Source: a virus
Length of the DNA: 20,339 nucleotides
Virus record (IMG/VR): IMGVR_UViG_3300025872_000396
Span: 1-20,339 of that record
Direction: 5' to 3' (one strand)
The position numbers were made by a program, and so were the translations under genes. Below, one piece after another: positions 1-5,031 of this stretch (the stretch's first letter is position 1; the number at the start of each line of letters is the position of its first letter). The notes below the pieces were generated by a model. That model searched no databases, was not told where the DNA came from, and was given only the letters and a program-made list of their open reading frames with translations.

Positions 1-1
1 A

Positions 2-97
2 GGATCCTGCGCCAGCTTTTACGCTGCTGCTGAATGGGGGTACAAGCAAGCCCTAAAAGAGCAGCGTGCAATTGCTGACGAACTTGAAGCCCAGTAG
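2..97 (+). CDS. C-terminal end of a truncated protein of unknown function
   Basis: An open frame enters from the left edge and stops at TAG (95-97). It gives the last 31 residues of a protein, ending in a Lys/Glu/Gln-rich, probably helical tail (ALKEQRAIADELEAQ). The rest lies outside the window, so no family can be named. The next small gene starts 12 bases downstream on the same strand, so the two are probably co-transcribed. Confidence 0.5.
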   Translation, partial: GSCASFYAAAEWGYKQALKEQRAIADELEAQ

Positions 98-109
98 TCC
101 GATCAACTT

Positions 110-286
110 ATGACTGACCAACAGATCATCCAAGCCGCTCTTGATGCAGGTCTGTGCTTCCCAGATTGCTGGGCACTGACCAGCCCCAGTGACCCAACCG
201 AAGACATCAGCGACACCTGGAGCAGCTACGAGCAGCGCAAGATGCAATCGCTGCGGGACTTTGCTGAACGGATCAAAGCTTTGTAG
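110..286 (+). CDS. Small hypothetical protein, 58 aa
   Basis: ATG at 110 to TAG at 284-286. The product is acidic and Trp/Ser-rich (LCFPDCWALTSPSD in the first third, SYEQRKMQSLRDFAERIKAL at the C-terminus) with a probable C-terminal helix. There is no signal peptide or membrane segment. It follows the truncated upstream gene by 12 bases with no recognisable Shine-Dalgarno, like most genes here. I do not recognise the family. Coding is supported by tight spacing and by the palindromic terminator that closes this short operon. Confidence 0.55.
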   Translation: MTDQQIIQAALDAGLCFPDCWALTSPSDPTEDISDTWSSYEQRKMQSLRDFAERIKAL

Positions 287-305
287 TCAGACCCCACTTG
301 TCAGC

Positions 306-339
306 AATGTTTACACATTGCGTAAATGTGTTAAACATT
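306..339 (+). repeat. AT-rich inverted repeat (possible operator)
   Basis: AATGTTTACACATT and AATGTGTTAAACATT form an inverted repeat of 14-15 bases per arm, with one extra T in the right arm and a 5-base centre (GCGTA). It lies just after the stop of the 58-aa gene and upstream of a separate strong terminator. It has no U-tract, so an operator or protein-binding site is more likely than a terminator. The function is unproven. Confidence 0.45.
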
Positions 340-410
340 CTTAATTTCCCTGACAGATTGTCTTAATTTATCAGGATTTCCAATAAACGTCATTTATCAA
401 GATTCCTGCT

Positions 411-434
411 AAAGCCCCTTAAGGGGCTTTTTCT
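411..434 (+). terminator. Palindromic intrinsic terminator
   Basis: AAAGCCCCTT followed directly by AAGGGGCTTT makes a perfect 20-base palindrome, followed by TTTC. It closes the operon ending with the 58-aa gene. The GGGGC stem with an A-tract before and a T-tract after is the standard terminator form in this window. Confidence 0.75.
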
Positions 435-457
435 TTGCCCACGTAGTATCACCAGGA

Positions 458-501
458 AGAGGCTCCATGCCTCTGTCCCAGGTATCAAAGCATGTTTTGC
501 T
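458..501 (+). other. Orphan leader hairpin followed by an ATG with no gene
   Basis: AGAGGC (458-463) pairs with GCCTCT (469-474). Fifteen bases later CAAAGC-ATG occurs (ATG at 490-492), resembling the hairpin plus CAAAGCC-ATG arrangement in front of the DUF932 gene. This ATG reads only three codons before TAA, and the HNH gene starts 54 bases further on. It may be the leader and start codon of a small gene whose body was lost when the HNH gene arrived. That is inference from the leader pattern. Confidence 0.3.
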
Positions 502-543
502 AAATACCATACCCCACGAAATCCACGCTATACTCGTTACGTT

Positions 544-1212
544 ATGAACACTTGTCCAATGCCTGCTTTTGTAGATTTATCTGGCCGTAGATTTGGCGCC
601 TTAACCGTTGGGTCTCTTAATACGGAACGCTCCACCACAAAGCGAAAAATTTGGGATTGCATCTGTGATTGCGGGAAAAAGAAGACGTGCGACGGTGAAA
701 ACTTAAAACAAGGAAGAACTAAAAGTTGCGGCTGTATTGTAAGCGAAGCATTAATTCAATCACGGGCCAAACGCAGGCAGTTTACAAAAGAGGAAAAACC
801 ATTTCGCCATATTTGGAGATTAATGATGCGTCGCTGTTACAATCCCAGTGATGGGGCTTATCGCCATTATGGAAAGAGGGGGATAACTGTTTGTGAGCGT
901 TGGCATAATTATTGGAATTTCAAGCTTGATATGTATCCAAGACCAGAAAATATGACTCTTGAGCGGATAGATAATAATCAGGGTTATTCACCCGAAAACT
1001 GCTGCTGGGCTTCACGAGCAAAGCAATGCAATAATCGAAGGACAAATAATTATCAAACAATAGATGGCGTGACAAAAACAGTCTCTGAATGGTGCAAAGA
1101 TTACGACATTGAGGTGCGGGCTGTTTATCAAAGGCTAGGCAGGGGGTGGAATATGCAAGACGCATTGACAAAACCAGTTAGGATTTTTTCCAAGTCGAAT
1201 CAAAAGGAATAG
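544..1212 (+). CDS. HNH homing-type endonuclease with N-terminal zinc motif
   Basis: A 222-aa free-standing phage endonuclease. An N-terminal module has the D-L-(S/T)-G-x-R-F-G-x-L-T-V motif (residues 11-22) and a likely zinc site made by CICDC (39-43) and SCGC (61-64). The central block RRCYNP...YGKRGITVCERW (96-120) leads into an HNH-like core at 139-165 with LERIDNN, Y-S-P-E-N-C and W. The C-terminus (170-210) resembles the DNA-binding SEW...ALTKP module of the same family. Proteins like this are usually selfish elements that nick DNA near their insertion point. The ATG at 544 has no Shine-Dalgarno; a possible -10 (TATACT, 529-534) is too close to leave much leader. Its 3' end overlaps a leftward gene by 35 bases. 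Confidence 0.85.
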   Translation: MNTCPMPAFVDLSGRRFGALTVGSLNTERSTTKRKIWDCICDCGKKKTCDGENLKQGRTKSCGCIVSEALIQSRAKRRQFTKEEKPFRHIWRLMMRRCYNPSDGAYRHYGKRGITVCERWHNYWNFKLDMYPRPENMTLERIDNNQGYSPENCCWASRAKQCNNRRTNNYQTIDGVTKTVSEWCKDYDIEVRAVYQRLGRGWNMQDALTKPVRIFSKSNQKE

Positions 1213-1357
1213 GCTCAAGACCTACATTCCAATCGTCGTAATCATCGCAATTCCTTAGTTTTCTAGCAAAATCTTCTTCATTGCGAGGATCGTACATTTC
1301 CCCCTTTGCCATCCATCGCTTAAGCCTTTCCTTTTCCTGCTCTGCAGAAAGCTTCAT
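1178..1357 (-). CDS. Small charged hypothetical protein, 59 aa
   Basis: On the minus strand ATG at 1357 reads to TAA at 1178. The product is highly charged: KLSAEQEKERLKRWMAKGE at the start, then RNEEDFARKL and a DDYDDW acidic segment. It is probably helical and cytoplasmic. Its last 35 bases overlap the tail of the converging HNH gene, so transcription from the two sides would collide. The next leftward gene ends 63 bases upstream in a bidirectional terminator. I do not recognise the family. Coding is supported by composition and by the lack of any competing frame here. Confidence 0.55.
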   Translation of the reverse strand: MKLSAEQEKERLKRWMAKGEMYDPRNEEDFARKLRNCDDYDDWNVGLEPIPFDSTWKKS

Positions 1358-1406
1358 GATCGGCTGATCTTGTATTGTCCGAGTCTAGCTGGCTTTGTAT
1401 AGGCAA

Positions 1407-1436
1407 AAGAAAAGGGGCCTTACAGCCCCTTTTCTT
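1407..1436. terminator. Bidirectional intrinsic terminator containing a stop codon
   Basis: AAGAAAAGGGGC (1407-1418) and GCCCCTTTTCTT (1425-1436) form a perfect 12-bp stem with a 6-base loop. Both flanks are A/T-rich, so it could terminate either strand. The stop codon of the leftward 91-aa gene (TTA on plus at 1420-1422) lies in the loop. Confidence 0.75.
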
Positions 1437-1695
1437 CACATCCTCCGATGCCGAATTTTCCCTGAAGATACAAGGGAGATGATGCGCCTCGCAGGAGACC
1501 ATGCAAAACTCCTTGGCTAAGCCATACGGCTTCGCCCGCATCATCATCGGCGTCCACCCTCACGGCTCGCCCGAAGACGAGAGCAGCAGTTAAGCCGCTA
1601 GGACCGAATGCTTCAAAAGCATAACACACCTTGCCCGCTCGGCAGCAACTGGTCTTTTCATGGCACAATGGGCATTGCCTTGTCGGAGACGGCAT
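1420..1695 (-). CDS. Hypothetical protein with N-terminal Cys cluster, 91 aa
   Basis: I chose the minus-strand ATG at 1695 because GCGAGGG lies just upstream, one of the few Shine-Dalgarno-like sequences in the window. The frame also opens further upstream, but that extension overlaps the RlpA gene. The protein starts PSPTRQCPLCHEKTSCC and has another Cys at residue 24, which suggests a small zinc ribbon. The middle and end are Gly/Ala-rich. The gene fills a stretch with no other convincing coding frame and ends inside a terminator loop, as does the candidate small gene at 16772. The function is unknown. It could still be a chance frame. Confidence 0.45.
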   Translation of the reverse strand: MPSPTRQCPLCHEKTSCCRAGKVCYAFEAFGPSGLTAALVFGRAVRVDADDDAGEAVWLSQGVLHGLLRGASSPLYLQGKFGIGGCEEKGL

Positions 1696-1724
1696 GGCCC
1701 TCGCTAGTTCTTTCGTACTAATTG

Positions 1725-2075
1725 ATGAAACGATTCCTTTTCTCTCTCCTGCTGCTCTGCCCCTTACAAGCGCAAGCAGCAACGCTCCAATGTGGCTACG
1801 CCTCGCACTACGGCATTGGCGACGGTTACCACGGACAACGAGCTGCTAACGGCTCCCGCTTTGACGCTTACGCCCTCACGGCTGCCCACCCTTGGCTTCC
1901 ATTCGGCACCAAGCTCCACGTTAAGAATCGCAACAATGGCAAGTCGGTGGTGGTGACAATCAATGATCGAGGCCCATACTACGGGGGTCGCATCCTGGAC
2001 TTGTCCTACGGCAGCTTCTCTCGCATTGCTTCCCCTTCTCAAGGCGAAGCCTCCATCTGCATTTCAAAGCTATGA
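1725..2075 (+). CDS. RlpA-like secreted double-psi beta-barrel protein
   Basis: 116 aa. A signal peptide ([18 protein letters not shown], cleavage after about residue 19) is followed by a complete RlpA-like barrel. Visible motifs are GYASHYG (24-30), [13 protein letters not shown] (50-62), [16 protein letters not shown] (70-85) and GGRILDLS (87-94). In RlpA lytic transglycosylases an Asp in the NDRGP segment (here D81) and a Glu earlier in the barrel matter for activity; here the usual G-E-x-F segment reads G-S-R-F, so the Glu appears to be missing. A role in cell-wall remodelling at lysis or entry is likely from the family but unproven. I used ATG at 1725 rather than the in-frame TTG one codon earlier. 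It overlaps the next gene by four bases (ATGA). Confidence 0.8.
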   Translation: MKRFLFSLLLLCPLQAQAATLQCGYASHYGIGDGYHGQRAANGSRFDAYALTAAHPWLPFGTKLHVKNRNNGKSVVVTINDRGPYYGGRILDLSYGSFSRIASPSQGEASICISKL

Positions 2076-2260
2076 AAGACGCAGCTTCATTCCTGCTGGT
2101 GAGCCTCATCTTTGGGCTCGGCACTTTTGCTATTGCAGCTTCTCCTAATGTGCTGCCCAATAAGGAGGGCCTGGCAAAATGCATGCTCCTGCATCCTGAG
2201 CGCTACTGCCGCATCGCTAACGGCTTCCCCGTAGCCAAGCTTGACAGCCGGGCCAAATAG
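2072..2260 (+). CDS. Small secreted or membrane-anchored protein, 62 aa
   Basis: Its ATG overlaps the stop of the RlpA-like gene (ATGA), so the two are probably translationally coupled. Residues 5-24 are hydrophobic ([20 protein letters not shown]), fitting a signal peptide or one membrane span, followed by about 35 residues with two Cys (ECM-type spacing C37, C46) that could form a disulfide outside the cytoplasm. No family is recognised. Pairing with a cell-wall protein suggests an envelope role such as a lysis accessory. That is inference from position. Confidence 0.6.
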   Translation: MKDAASFLLVSLIFGLGTFAIAASPNVLPNKEGLAKCMLLHPERYCRIANGFPVAKLDSRAK

Positions 2261-2282
2261 ACCTACAGTTCCCTCGGTCGAT

Positions 2283-2318
2283 GGGGAAGGAGCTTCGCAA
2301 GAGGCTCCCCCTTTCTTC
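2283..2318 (+). terminator. Hairpin with T-rich tail after the secreted pair
   Basis: GGGGAAGGAGC and GCTCCCCC flank a TTCGCAAGAG segment, forming an imperfect stem (GGAGC with GCTCC, plus outer G/C pairs) followed by TTTCTT and, slightly later, TTTTT. It is probably the terminator of the RlpA-like pair. A longer frame for the next gene reads through it, which is one reason I prefer the later ATG at 2350. Confidence 0.5.
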
Positions 2319-2331
2319 CATTTTTATACCC

Positions 2332-2349
2332 CCTGGCGACAGGCTCCTC
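2332..2349 (+). promoter_or_regulatory. GCGA-loop leader hairpin
   Basis: CCTG-GCGA-CAGG (2332-2343) is a 4-bp hairpin with a GNRA-type tetraloop, followed by a pyrimidine-rich GCTCCTC and then ATG at 2350. It belongs to the recurrent leader family of this window. There is no Shine-Dalgarno. The preceding TTTTTATACC could hold a -10 element. Confidence 0.5.
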
Positions 2350-2628
2350 ATGGACAAAACTAACAAAATCAAACAGTTCATCTTCAATGCTGGACACAGC
2401 ATTGTGAGCGTTGAGTTCATCAAAGCCGATGGCTCTGTGCGTAAGCTTCAGTTCAATCCTTGGGATACCAAGGAAATCAAGGGCACGGGCACGGCAGTAA
2501 AGAAGCCTAACATTGTACGTTGTCGTGATTTCTCCATTGCTCGCAAAGAAGGAGAAGGCGCCTGGCGTTCGTTTGATTGCGAGCGCGTCGTAAGCATCAA
2601 GGCCAATGGTGAAACCCTCGTCTTCTGA
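2350..2628 (+). CDS. Small beta-rich phage protein, DUF2693-like
   Basis: 92 aa from ATG 2350. The block VEFIKADGSVRKLQFNPW (near residues 19-36), the segment KKPNIVRC and the ending AWRSFDCERVVSI resemble the small beta-rich phage proteins that pair a V-x-F-x-K-x-D-G-x-x-R motif with a later W-R-S-F motif, as in DUF2693-like proteins. The molecular function of those is unknown. No signal peptide is seen. I chose 2350 over the longer frame from 2281 because the extra residues would come from a terminator and the leader hairpin. The next gene begins four bases after its stop. Confidence 0.65.
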   Translation: MDKTNKIKQFIFNAGHSIVSVEFIKADGSVRKLQFNPWDTKEIKGTGTAVKKPNIVRCRDFSIARKEGEGAWRSFDCERVVSIKANGETLVF

Positions 2629-2631
2629 ACC

Positions 2632-2838
2632 ATGGGGCTCTTTCGTAAATCCAAGCCGCGCATGTCAAATAGAGATCGCGTGTTGCTTTCTCGGTATCTG
2701 CGCTCAGAAGGGCGACCAGTGGCAGAAGAATTAATGGAAGAAGACGGCGTGATGTTAGAGCGCTTGTTTAATTACATTGGTGATCTAGAAGGTCGCATTA
2801 AAAGCTTATCCATTTACATTCACTCTCGCAATCTTTGA
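2632..2838 (+). CDS. Small helical hypothetical protein, 68 aa
   Basis: ATG 2632 lies in the context AACC-ATG-GG, matching the start context of many genes here, and the previous stop is four bases upstream. The N-terminus is basic (GLFRKSKPRMSNRDR), followed by probable helices (LSRYLRSEGRPVAEELMEE and ERLFNYIGDLEGRIKSL). It might bind nucleic acid, but no family is recognised. It sits in a tight run of small genes between 2350 and 3239. Confidence 0.65.
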   Translation: MGLFRKSKPRMSNRDRVLLSRYLRSEGRPVAEELMEEDGVMLERLFNYIGDLEGRIKSLSIYIHSRNL

Positions 2839-2841
2839 ACT

Positions 2842-3048
2842 ATGCCTCTCACAAAAACGCAACAAGCCATTGCCAAAATGGTTTCTGACAATGCAAAGCA
2901 CAAATGGAAGGATTACAGCGCCGATGATCGTTTTTCTGCTCGCAGCTTTATTCTTTCCCGCATTGATAAGCCCGCTTATAAAAAGAAACGGGACTTGCTA
3001 GTCACTCTTGCAGATGCTTTGCAAGATGACATTTGGAAAGTGCTTTAA
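2842..3048 (+). CDS. Small basic helical protein, 68 aa
   Basis: ATG 2842 follows the previous stop by three bases. The product is Lys-rich (PLTKTQQAIAKMVSDNAKHK, then DKPAYKKKRDLLVTLADAL) and predicted to be largely helical. Its TAA overlaps the ATG of the next gene (TAATG), so the two are probably translated together. No family is recognised. The next gene is HicA-like, so I considered an antitoxin, but this protein has no HicB features. Confidence 0.65.
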   Translation: MPLTKTQQAIAKMVSDNAKHKWKDYSADDRFSARSFILSRIDKPAYKKKRDLLVTLADALQDDIWKVL

Positions 3049-3239
3049 TGGCGCTTAAAGACAATAGAAGAGCAGTAATTGCACTTGCCGCAAAATATGG
3101 TTTTGTTCTCCATCGTGAGACAAAACATTATGTTTTTAAGCATGCTTCTGGCAAAATTCTTGTTACAAGCAAAAGCAGCATGGACAAGCGCCTGCTTAGA
3201 AATATTGAAAGCAATATCAAAAAGATTTTGGCTTCGTAA
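3048..3239 (+). CDS. HicA-like small protein (possible RNA-binding or toxin-like)
   Basis: 63 aa. I use the ATG at 3048 (TAATG overlap) rather than the upstream in-frame TTG. The pattern AAKYGFVLHRETKHYVFKH with a later G-K-I-L-V-T and a helical C-terminus (DKRLLRNIESNIKKIL) recalls the double-stranded-RNA-binding-like fold of HicA: GF near the middle, a conserved His (H27) before a beta strand, then a G-turn. HicA toxins cleave mRNA using that His. The match is by eye and could be only a shared fold. The last 34 bases of this gene are duplicated 1.1 kb downstream (4333-4372). Confidence 0.5.
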   Translation: MALKDNRRAVIALAAKYGFVLHRETKHYVFKHASGKILVTSKSSMDKRLLRNIESNIKKILAS

Positions 3240-3291
3240 CGTTTTGCAACAAGCCCTTGCCCCGCATTTTAATTTCCTCTAACTTAGGCAA

Positions 3292-3321
3292 GTCCACAAG
3301 GACATCCTCCCTTTCAAAACC
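3292..3321 (+). promoter_or_regulatory. Leader hairpin with CCTCCC tract before the ParB-like gene
   Basis: GTCC-ACAA-GGAC (3292-3303) forms a 4-bp hairpin 18 bases before the ATG, followed by ATCCTCCCTTTCAAAACC and the start codon. It has the layout of the GCGA-loop leaders but a different loop. There is no Shine-Dalgarno; the CCTCC run instead resembles the 16S rRNA 3' end. Confidence 0.45.
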
Positions 3322-4158
3322 ATGACCGATTCTTTCCACACTCAAGTTGTTGACATGACGCCCGAATGGGCTTCAGAACTCCTCAAAGGCAACGTCAATA
3401 ATCGTGGTCTTTCGCGCACAAAAGTTAAGTCTTTTGCTAAGCAAATTATCAATGGCAAGTGGCGTAAAACTGGTCAAGGCATTTCTGTCGCCTCTAATGG
3501 CAGGCTTCTTGATGGCCAAACTCGATTAAGTGCAGTCGTTCAAAGCGGACGCTCTGTGCCTATGGTCGTTGCTTGGAATTGTGACGAAGATTCATTCGCT
3601 GTTTTTGATACGGGTCGCGCCAGAAGCGCTACTGACGTGTTGAAGATTGCTGGACTTTCTCAGCATCAGGGGATTGTATCGTCCGGTCTTCGCCTTGCTA
3701 TTCCTCTCATTGAAGACTCAGAAGCTTATTTTGCTATTTCACAAGGCATCACCAACGAAGAGATTTTAGATCTATGGAATCAGACTAAGGATCAATGCGA
3801 ATGGTGCGCAAATCTTTCTTCTTCTGTCCATAAACAATTTACTACGTTCTCTAAGTCAATTTATTTCACCTTCCTTTATCTTGCTATCAATAAAGGATGG
3901 GAGCATGACGTATTGCTTGAATTTTCTAATTTGTTTGGTTCTGGAGCTGAACTGGAAAACGGATCACCAATTCTTGCCTATCGGCAGTACGTGACAAACA
4001 ATGTTCTTCGTTGCAATATGAATCAGCAGCGCCTGCAAACTCTTGCTTCGCTTATTTGTTGTTTTAACAAATATGTGACAGGTTCTTCAATGCGCAAGTT
4101 CCGCCCTCCCACCATTCCCCCAATGATTCAAATTGCTAACCCTCCAATGGCAGCTTGA
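3322..4158 (+). CDS. ParB-like nuclease-domain phage protein
   Basis: 278 aa. The N-terminal 110 residues match the ParB/sulfiredoxin-like fold common in phages: DMTPEWASELL (11-21), NRGLSRTKVKSFAKQIINGKW (27-47, helix and exit), the hallmark GRLLDGQTRLSAVVQSG (60-76) and AVFDTGRARSATDVL (93-107). LLDGQTRL is the family's core motif. The remaining ~170 residues are helical and specific to this phage type. Family members bind nucleotides or DNA and some have nuclease activity, but the phage role is not established; control of phage or host DNA is plausible. The gene has its own leader and is followed by a terminator, so it is probably monocistronic. Confidence 0.8.
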   Translation: MTDSFHTQVVDMTPEWASELLKGNVNNRGLSRTKVKSFAKQIINGKWRKTGQGISVASNGRLLDGQTRLSAVVQSGRSVPMVVAWNCDEDSFAVFDTGRARSATDVLKIAGLSQHQGIVSSGLRLAIPLIEDSEAYFAISQGITNEEILDLWNQTKDQCEWCANLSSSVHKQFTTFSKSIYFTFLYLAINKGWEHDVLLEFSNLFGSGAELENGSPILAYRQYVTNNVLRCNMNQQRLQTLASLICCFNKYVTGSSMRKFRPPTIPPMIQIANPPMAA

Positions 4159-4178
4159 TCTTTGTAAAGGTTTGTAAC

Positions 4179-4203
4179 AAAGGGGGTCATCAGGCCCCTT
4201 TTC
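4179..4203 (+). terminator. Intrinsic terminator after the ParB-like gene
   Basis: AAAGGGG (4179-4185) pairs with CCCCTTT (4195-4201) around a GTCATCAGG loop, with TTTTC at the 3' side. It has the GGGG/CCCC style found throughout the window. Confidence 0.75.
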
Positions 4204-4208
4204 TGGGC

Positions 4209-4300
4209 TGGTTTCAGCAAATGTTGAAGGGACATCCCACTGACGACTCTAGACTTAATTTCACTCTTGCAGGGCTTTTCAGCAACTGCTGAAAATGCCT
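4209..4300 (+). repeat. Non-coding stretch with a TTTTCAGCA inverted repeat
   Basis: TTTTCAGCA (4276-4284) and TGCTGAAAA (4287-4295) form a perfect 9-bp inverted repeat with a 2-base centre. A degenerate copy, GTTTCAGCAAATGTTGAAG, occurs at 4211-4229. No gene is visible between 4202 and 4442. The right part of this stretch is made of copies of neighbouring genes (next entries). Confidence 0.5.
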
Positions 4301-4304
4301 TAAA

Positions 4305-4336
4305 GCTATTGATGCCCTAGCAAAAGCTGAACTGAA
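4305..4336 (+). repeat. 32-bp copy of the interior of the 4443 gene
   Basis: These 32 bases are identical to 4533-4564, which encode residues AIDALAKAEL of the 86-aa gene just downstream. Here they lie outside any gene and begin in AAAGCTATTGATG. They run directly into a second copied segment, sharing TGAA at the junction. This is a recombination scar rather than a functional site. Confidence 0.75.
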
Positions 4337-4372
4337 AGCAATATCAAAAAGATTTTGGCTTTGTAACGTTTT
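4333..4372 (+). repeat. 40-bp copy of the 3' end of the HicA-like gene
   Basis: This segment matches 3206-3245, the last 11 codons, stop and first bases after the HicA-like gene, with one mismatch (C3235 versus T4362). It starts TGAAAGCAATATC and ends GTAACGTTTT. The first four bases are shared with the preceding 32-bp copy, the signature of joining at short homology. Confidence 0.75.
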
Positions 4373-4405
4373 ATAACAGACCCCGGAAACAGGGCCTTTC
4401 TTCTG

Positions 4406-4442
4406 TATTATTACCAAGTGTTCGGCGGCGACGCCTCTCCAA
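4406..4442 (+). promoter_or_regulatory. GCGA-loop leader hairpin
   Basis: GGCG-GCGA-CGCC (4424-4435) is a 4-bp hairpin with a GCGA tetraloop, seven bases before the ATG (TCTCCAA). TATTAT at 4406-4411 could be a -10 element placing the hairpin near the transcript's 5' end. There is no Shine-Dalgarno. Confidence 0.55.
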
Positions 4443-4703
4443 ATGGCAACCATCCCCACCATCCATCTCAATGGCACTGGCTTCATTACTCTCCGTGATG
4501 AATACGCTGCTGCCTACGATGCCATCAACAAGGCTATTGATGCCCTAGCAAAAGCTGAACTGAATGGCCGCGATTACTATCCGCAAGGGCCTGATGCTTA
4601 TTACAAAGCTCGTGATGAGCGCCAAACGGCTCTCGATAGCCTCCGCGAGGCTCATCAATATGCTGGCGAAATGCTTGCTGGTATCTGCGACCAACAGCGT
4701 TGA
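4443..4703 (+). CDS. Small helical hypothetical protein, 86 aa
   Basis: ATG 4443 follows a GCGA-loop leader. The product starts ATIPTIHLNGTGFITLRDEY, followed by two Ala-rich helices (AAAYDAINKAIDALAKAEL; KARDERQTALDSLREAHQYAGEML) separated by a Tyr/Pro/Gly loop, which suggests a small helical hairpin or coiled coil. No family is recognised. Thirty-two bases of its coding sequence are also found upstream at 4305-4336. A strong terminator begins ten bases after its stop. Confidence 0.65.
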   Translation: MATIPTIHLNGTGFITLRDEYAAAYDAINKAIDALAKAELNGRDYYPQGPDAYYKARDERQTALDSLREAHQYAGEMLAGICDQQR

Positions 4704-4712
4704 TTTTAGACT

Positions 4713-4735
4713 AGGGGCCACTAGGCCCCTTTTTT
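4713..4735 (+). terminator. Strong terminator abutting the next start codon
   Basis: AGGGGCC (4713-4719), loop ACTA, GGCCCCT (4724-4730), then TTTTT. It is a textbook intrinsic terminator. The ATG of the next gene (4736) comes directly after the T-run, so the hairpin occupies the place where a ribosome-binding site would be. Confidence 0.8.
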
Positions 4736-4936
4736 ATGCCCTTTCCCATTGGCACTCTCGTTGATCTTTACGATTTTGGTTTTAAGCAATGGAGAGGAGA
4801 ATATATAGTGATAAAGCTAGGTGATAATGGCCTACATAAGATTAAAAACACCAAGACCAGCAGTCAGCAATTCGTAAGCGAAGACAAGCTACGCATGAGC
4901 AGGCTTGGCCCATTCTCAATAAAGAGCCTCTATTGA
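4736..4936 (+). CDS. Small SH3-like or KOW-like hypothetical protein, 66 aa
   Basis: ATG 4736 starts right at the end of a terminator T-run. The product begins PFPIGTLVDLYDFGFKQWRG, then EYIVIKLGDNGLHKIKN, resembling a small five-strand barrel in which G-T-L-V and G-x-Y-x-V alternate as in SH3-like folds. The last third is basic. No family is named with certainty. There is no room for a Shine-Dalgarno, so its mRNA is either read-through with the hairpin melted by ribosomes or has an unusual start mechanism. Confidence 0.6.
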   Translation: MPFPIGTLVDLYDFGFKQWRGEYIVIKLGDNGLHKIKNTKTSSQQFVSEDKLRMSRLGPFSIKSLY

Positions 4937-4960
4937 GAATATTTCAAAATGTAACAACGC

Positions 4961-4989
4961 TTGACTTCGGCTCCGCTTTCATCTAATTT
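4961..4989 (+). promoter_or_regulatory. Candidate promoter for the DUF932 gene
   Basis: TTGACT (4961-4966) and TAATTT (4984-4989) are separated by 17 bases, a sigma-70-like arrangement. A start about seven bases after the -10 would put the transcript's 5' end at the leader hairpin at 5002. It lies in a gap between genes, as expected for a promoter. It is unsupported by any other evidence. Confidence 0.35.
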
Positions 4990-5031
4990 TTATTTTGTCA
5001 AGGGCAGCGACTGCCCCCTCTCTTCAAAGCC
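4988..5031 (+). promoter_or_regulatory. Leader hairpin of the DUF932 gene, shared with the 6133 gene
   Basis: GGGCAG-CGA-CTGCCC (5002-5016) forms a hairpin containing GCGA at its tip. It is followed by CCTCTCTTCAAAGCC and ATG 5032. The 23 bases at 4988-5010 are identical to 6086-6108 in front of the zinc-finger gene, so the -10-like TATTTT region, the spacer and the hairpin's left arm move as one unit. Confidence 0.6.

Noticed and set aside
2842-3239. HicAB toxin-antitoxin pair
   Set aside because: The second protein is HicA-like, but the first has no HicB-like domain, so only the weak HicA resemblance is reported.
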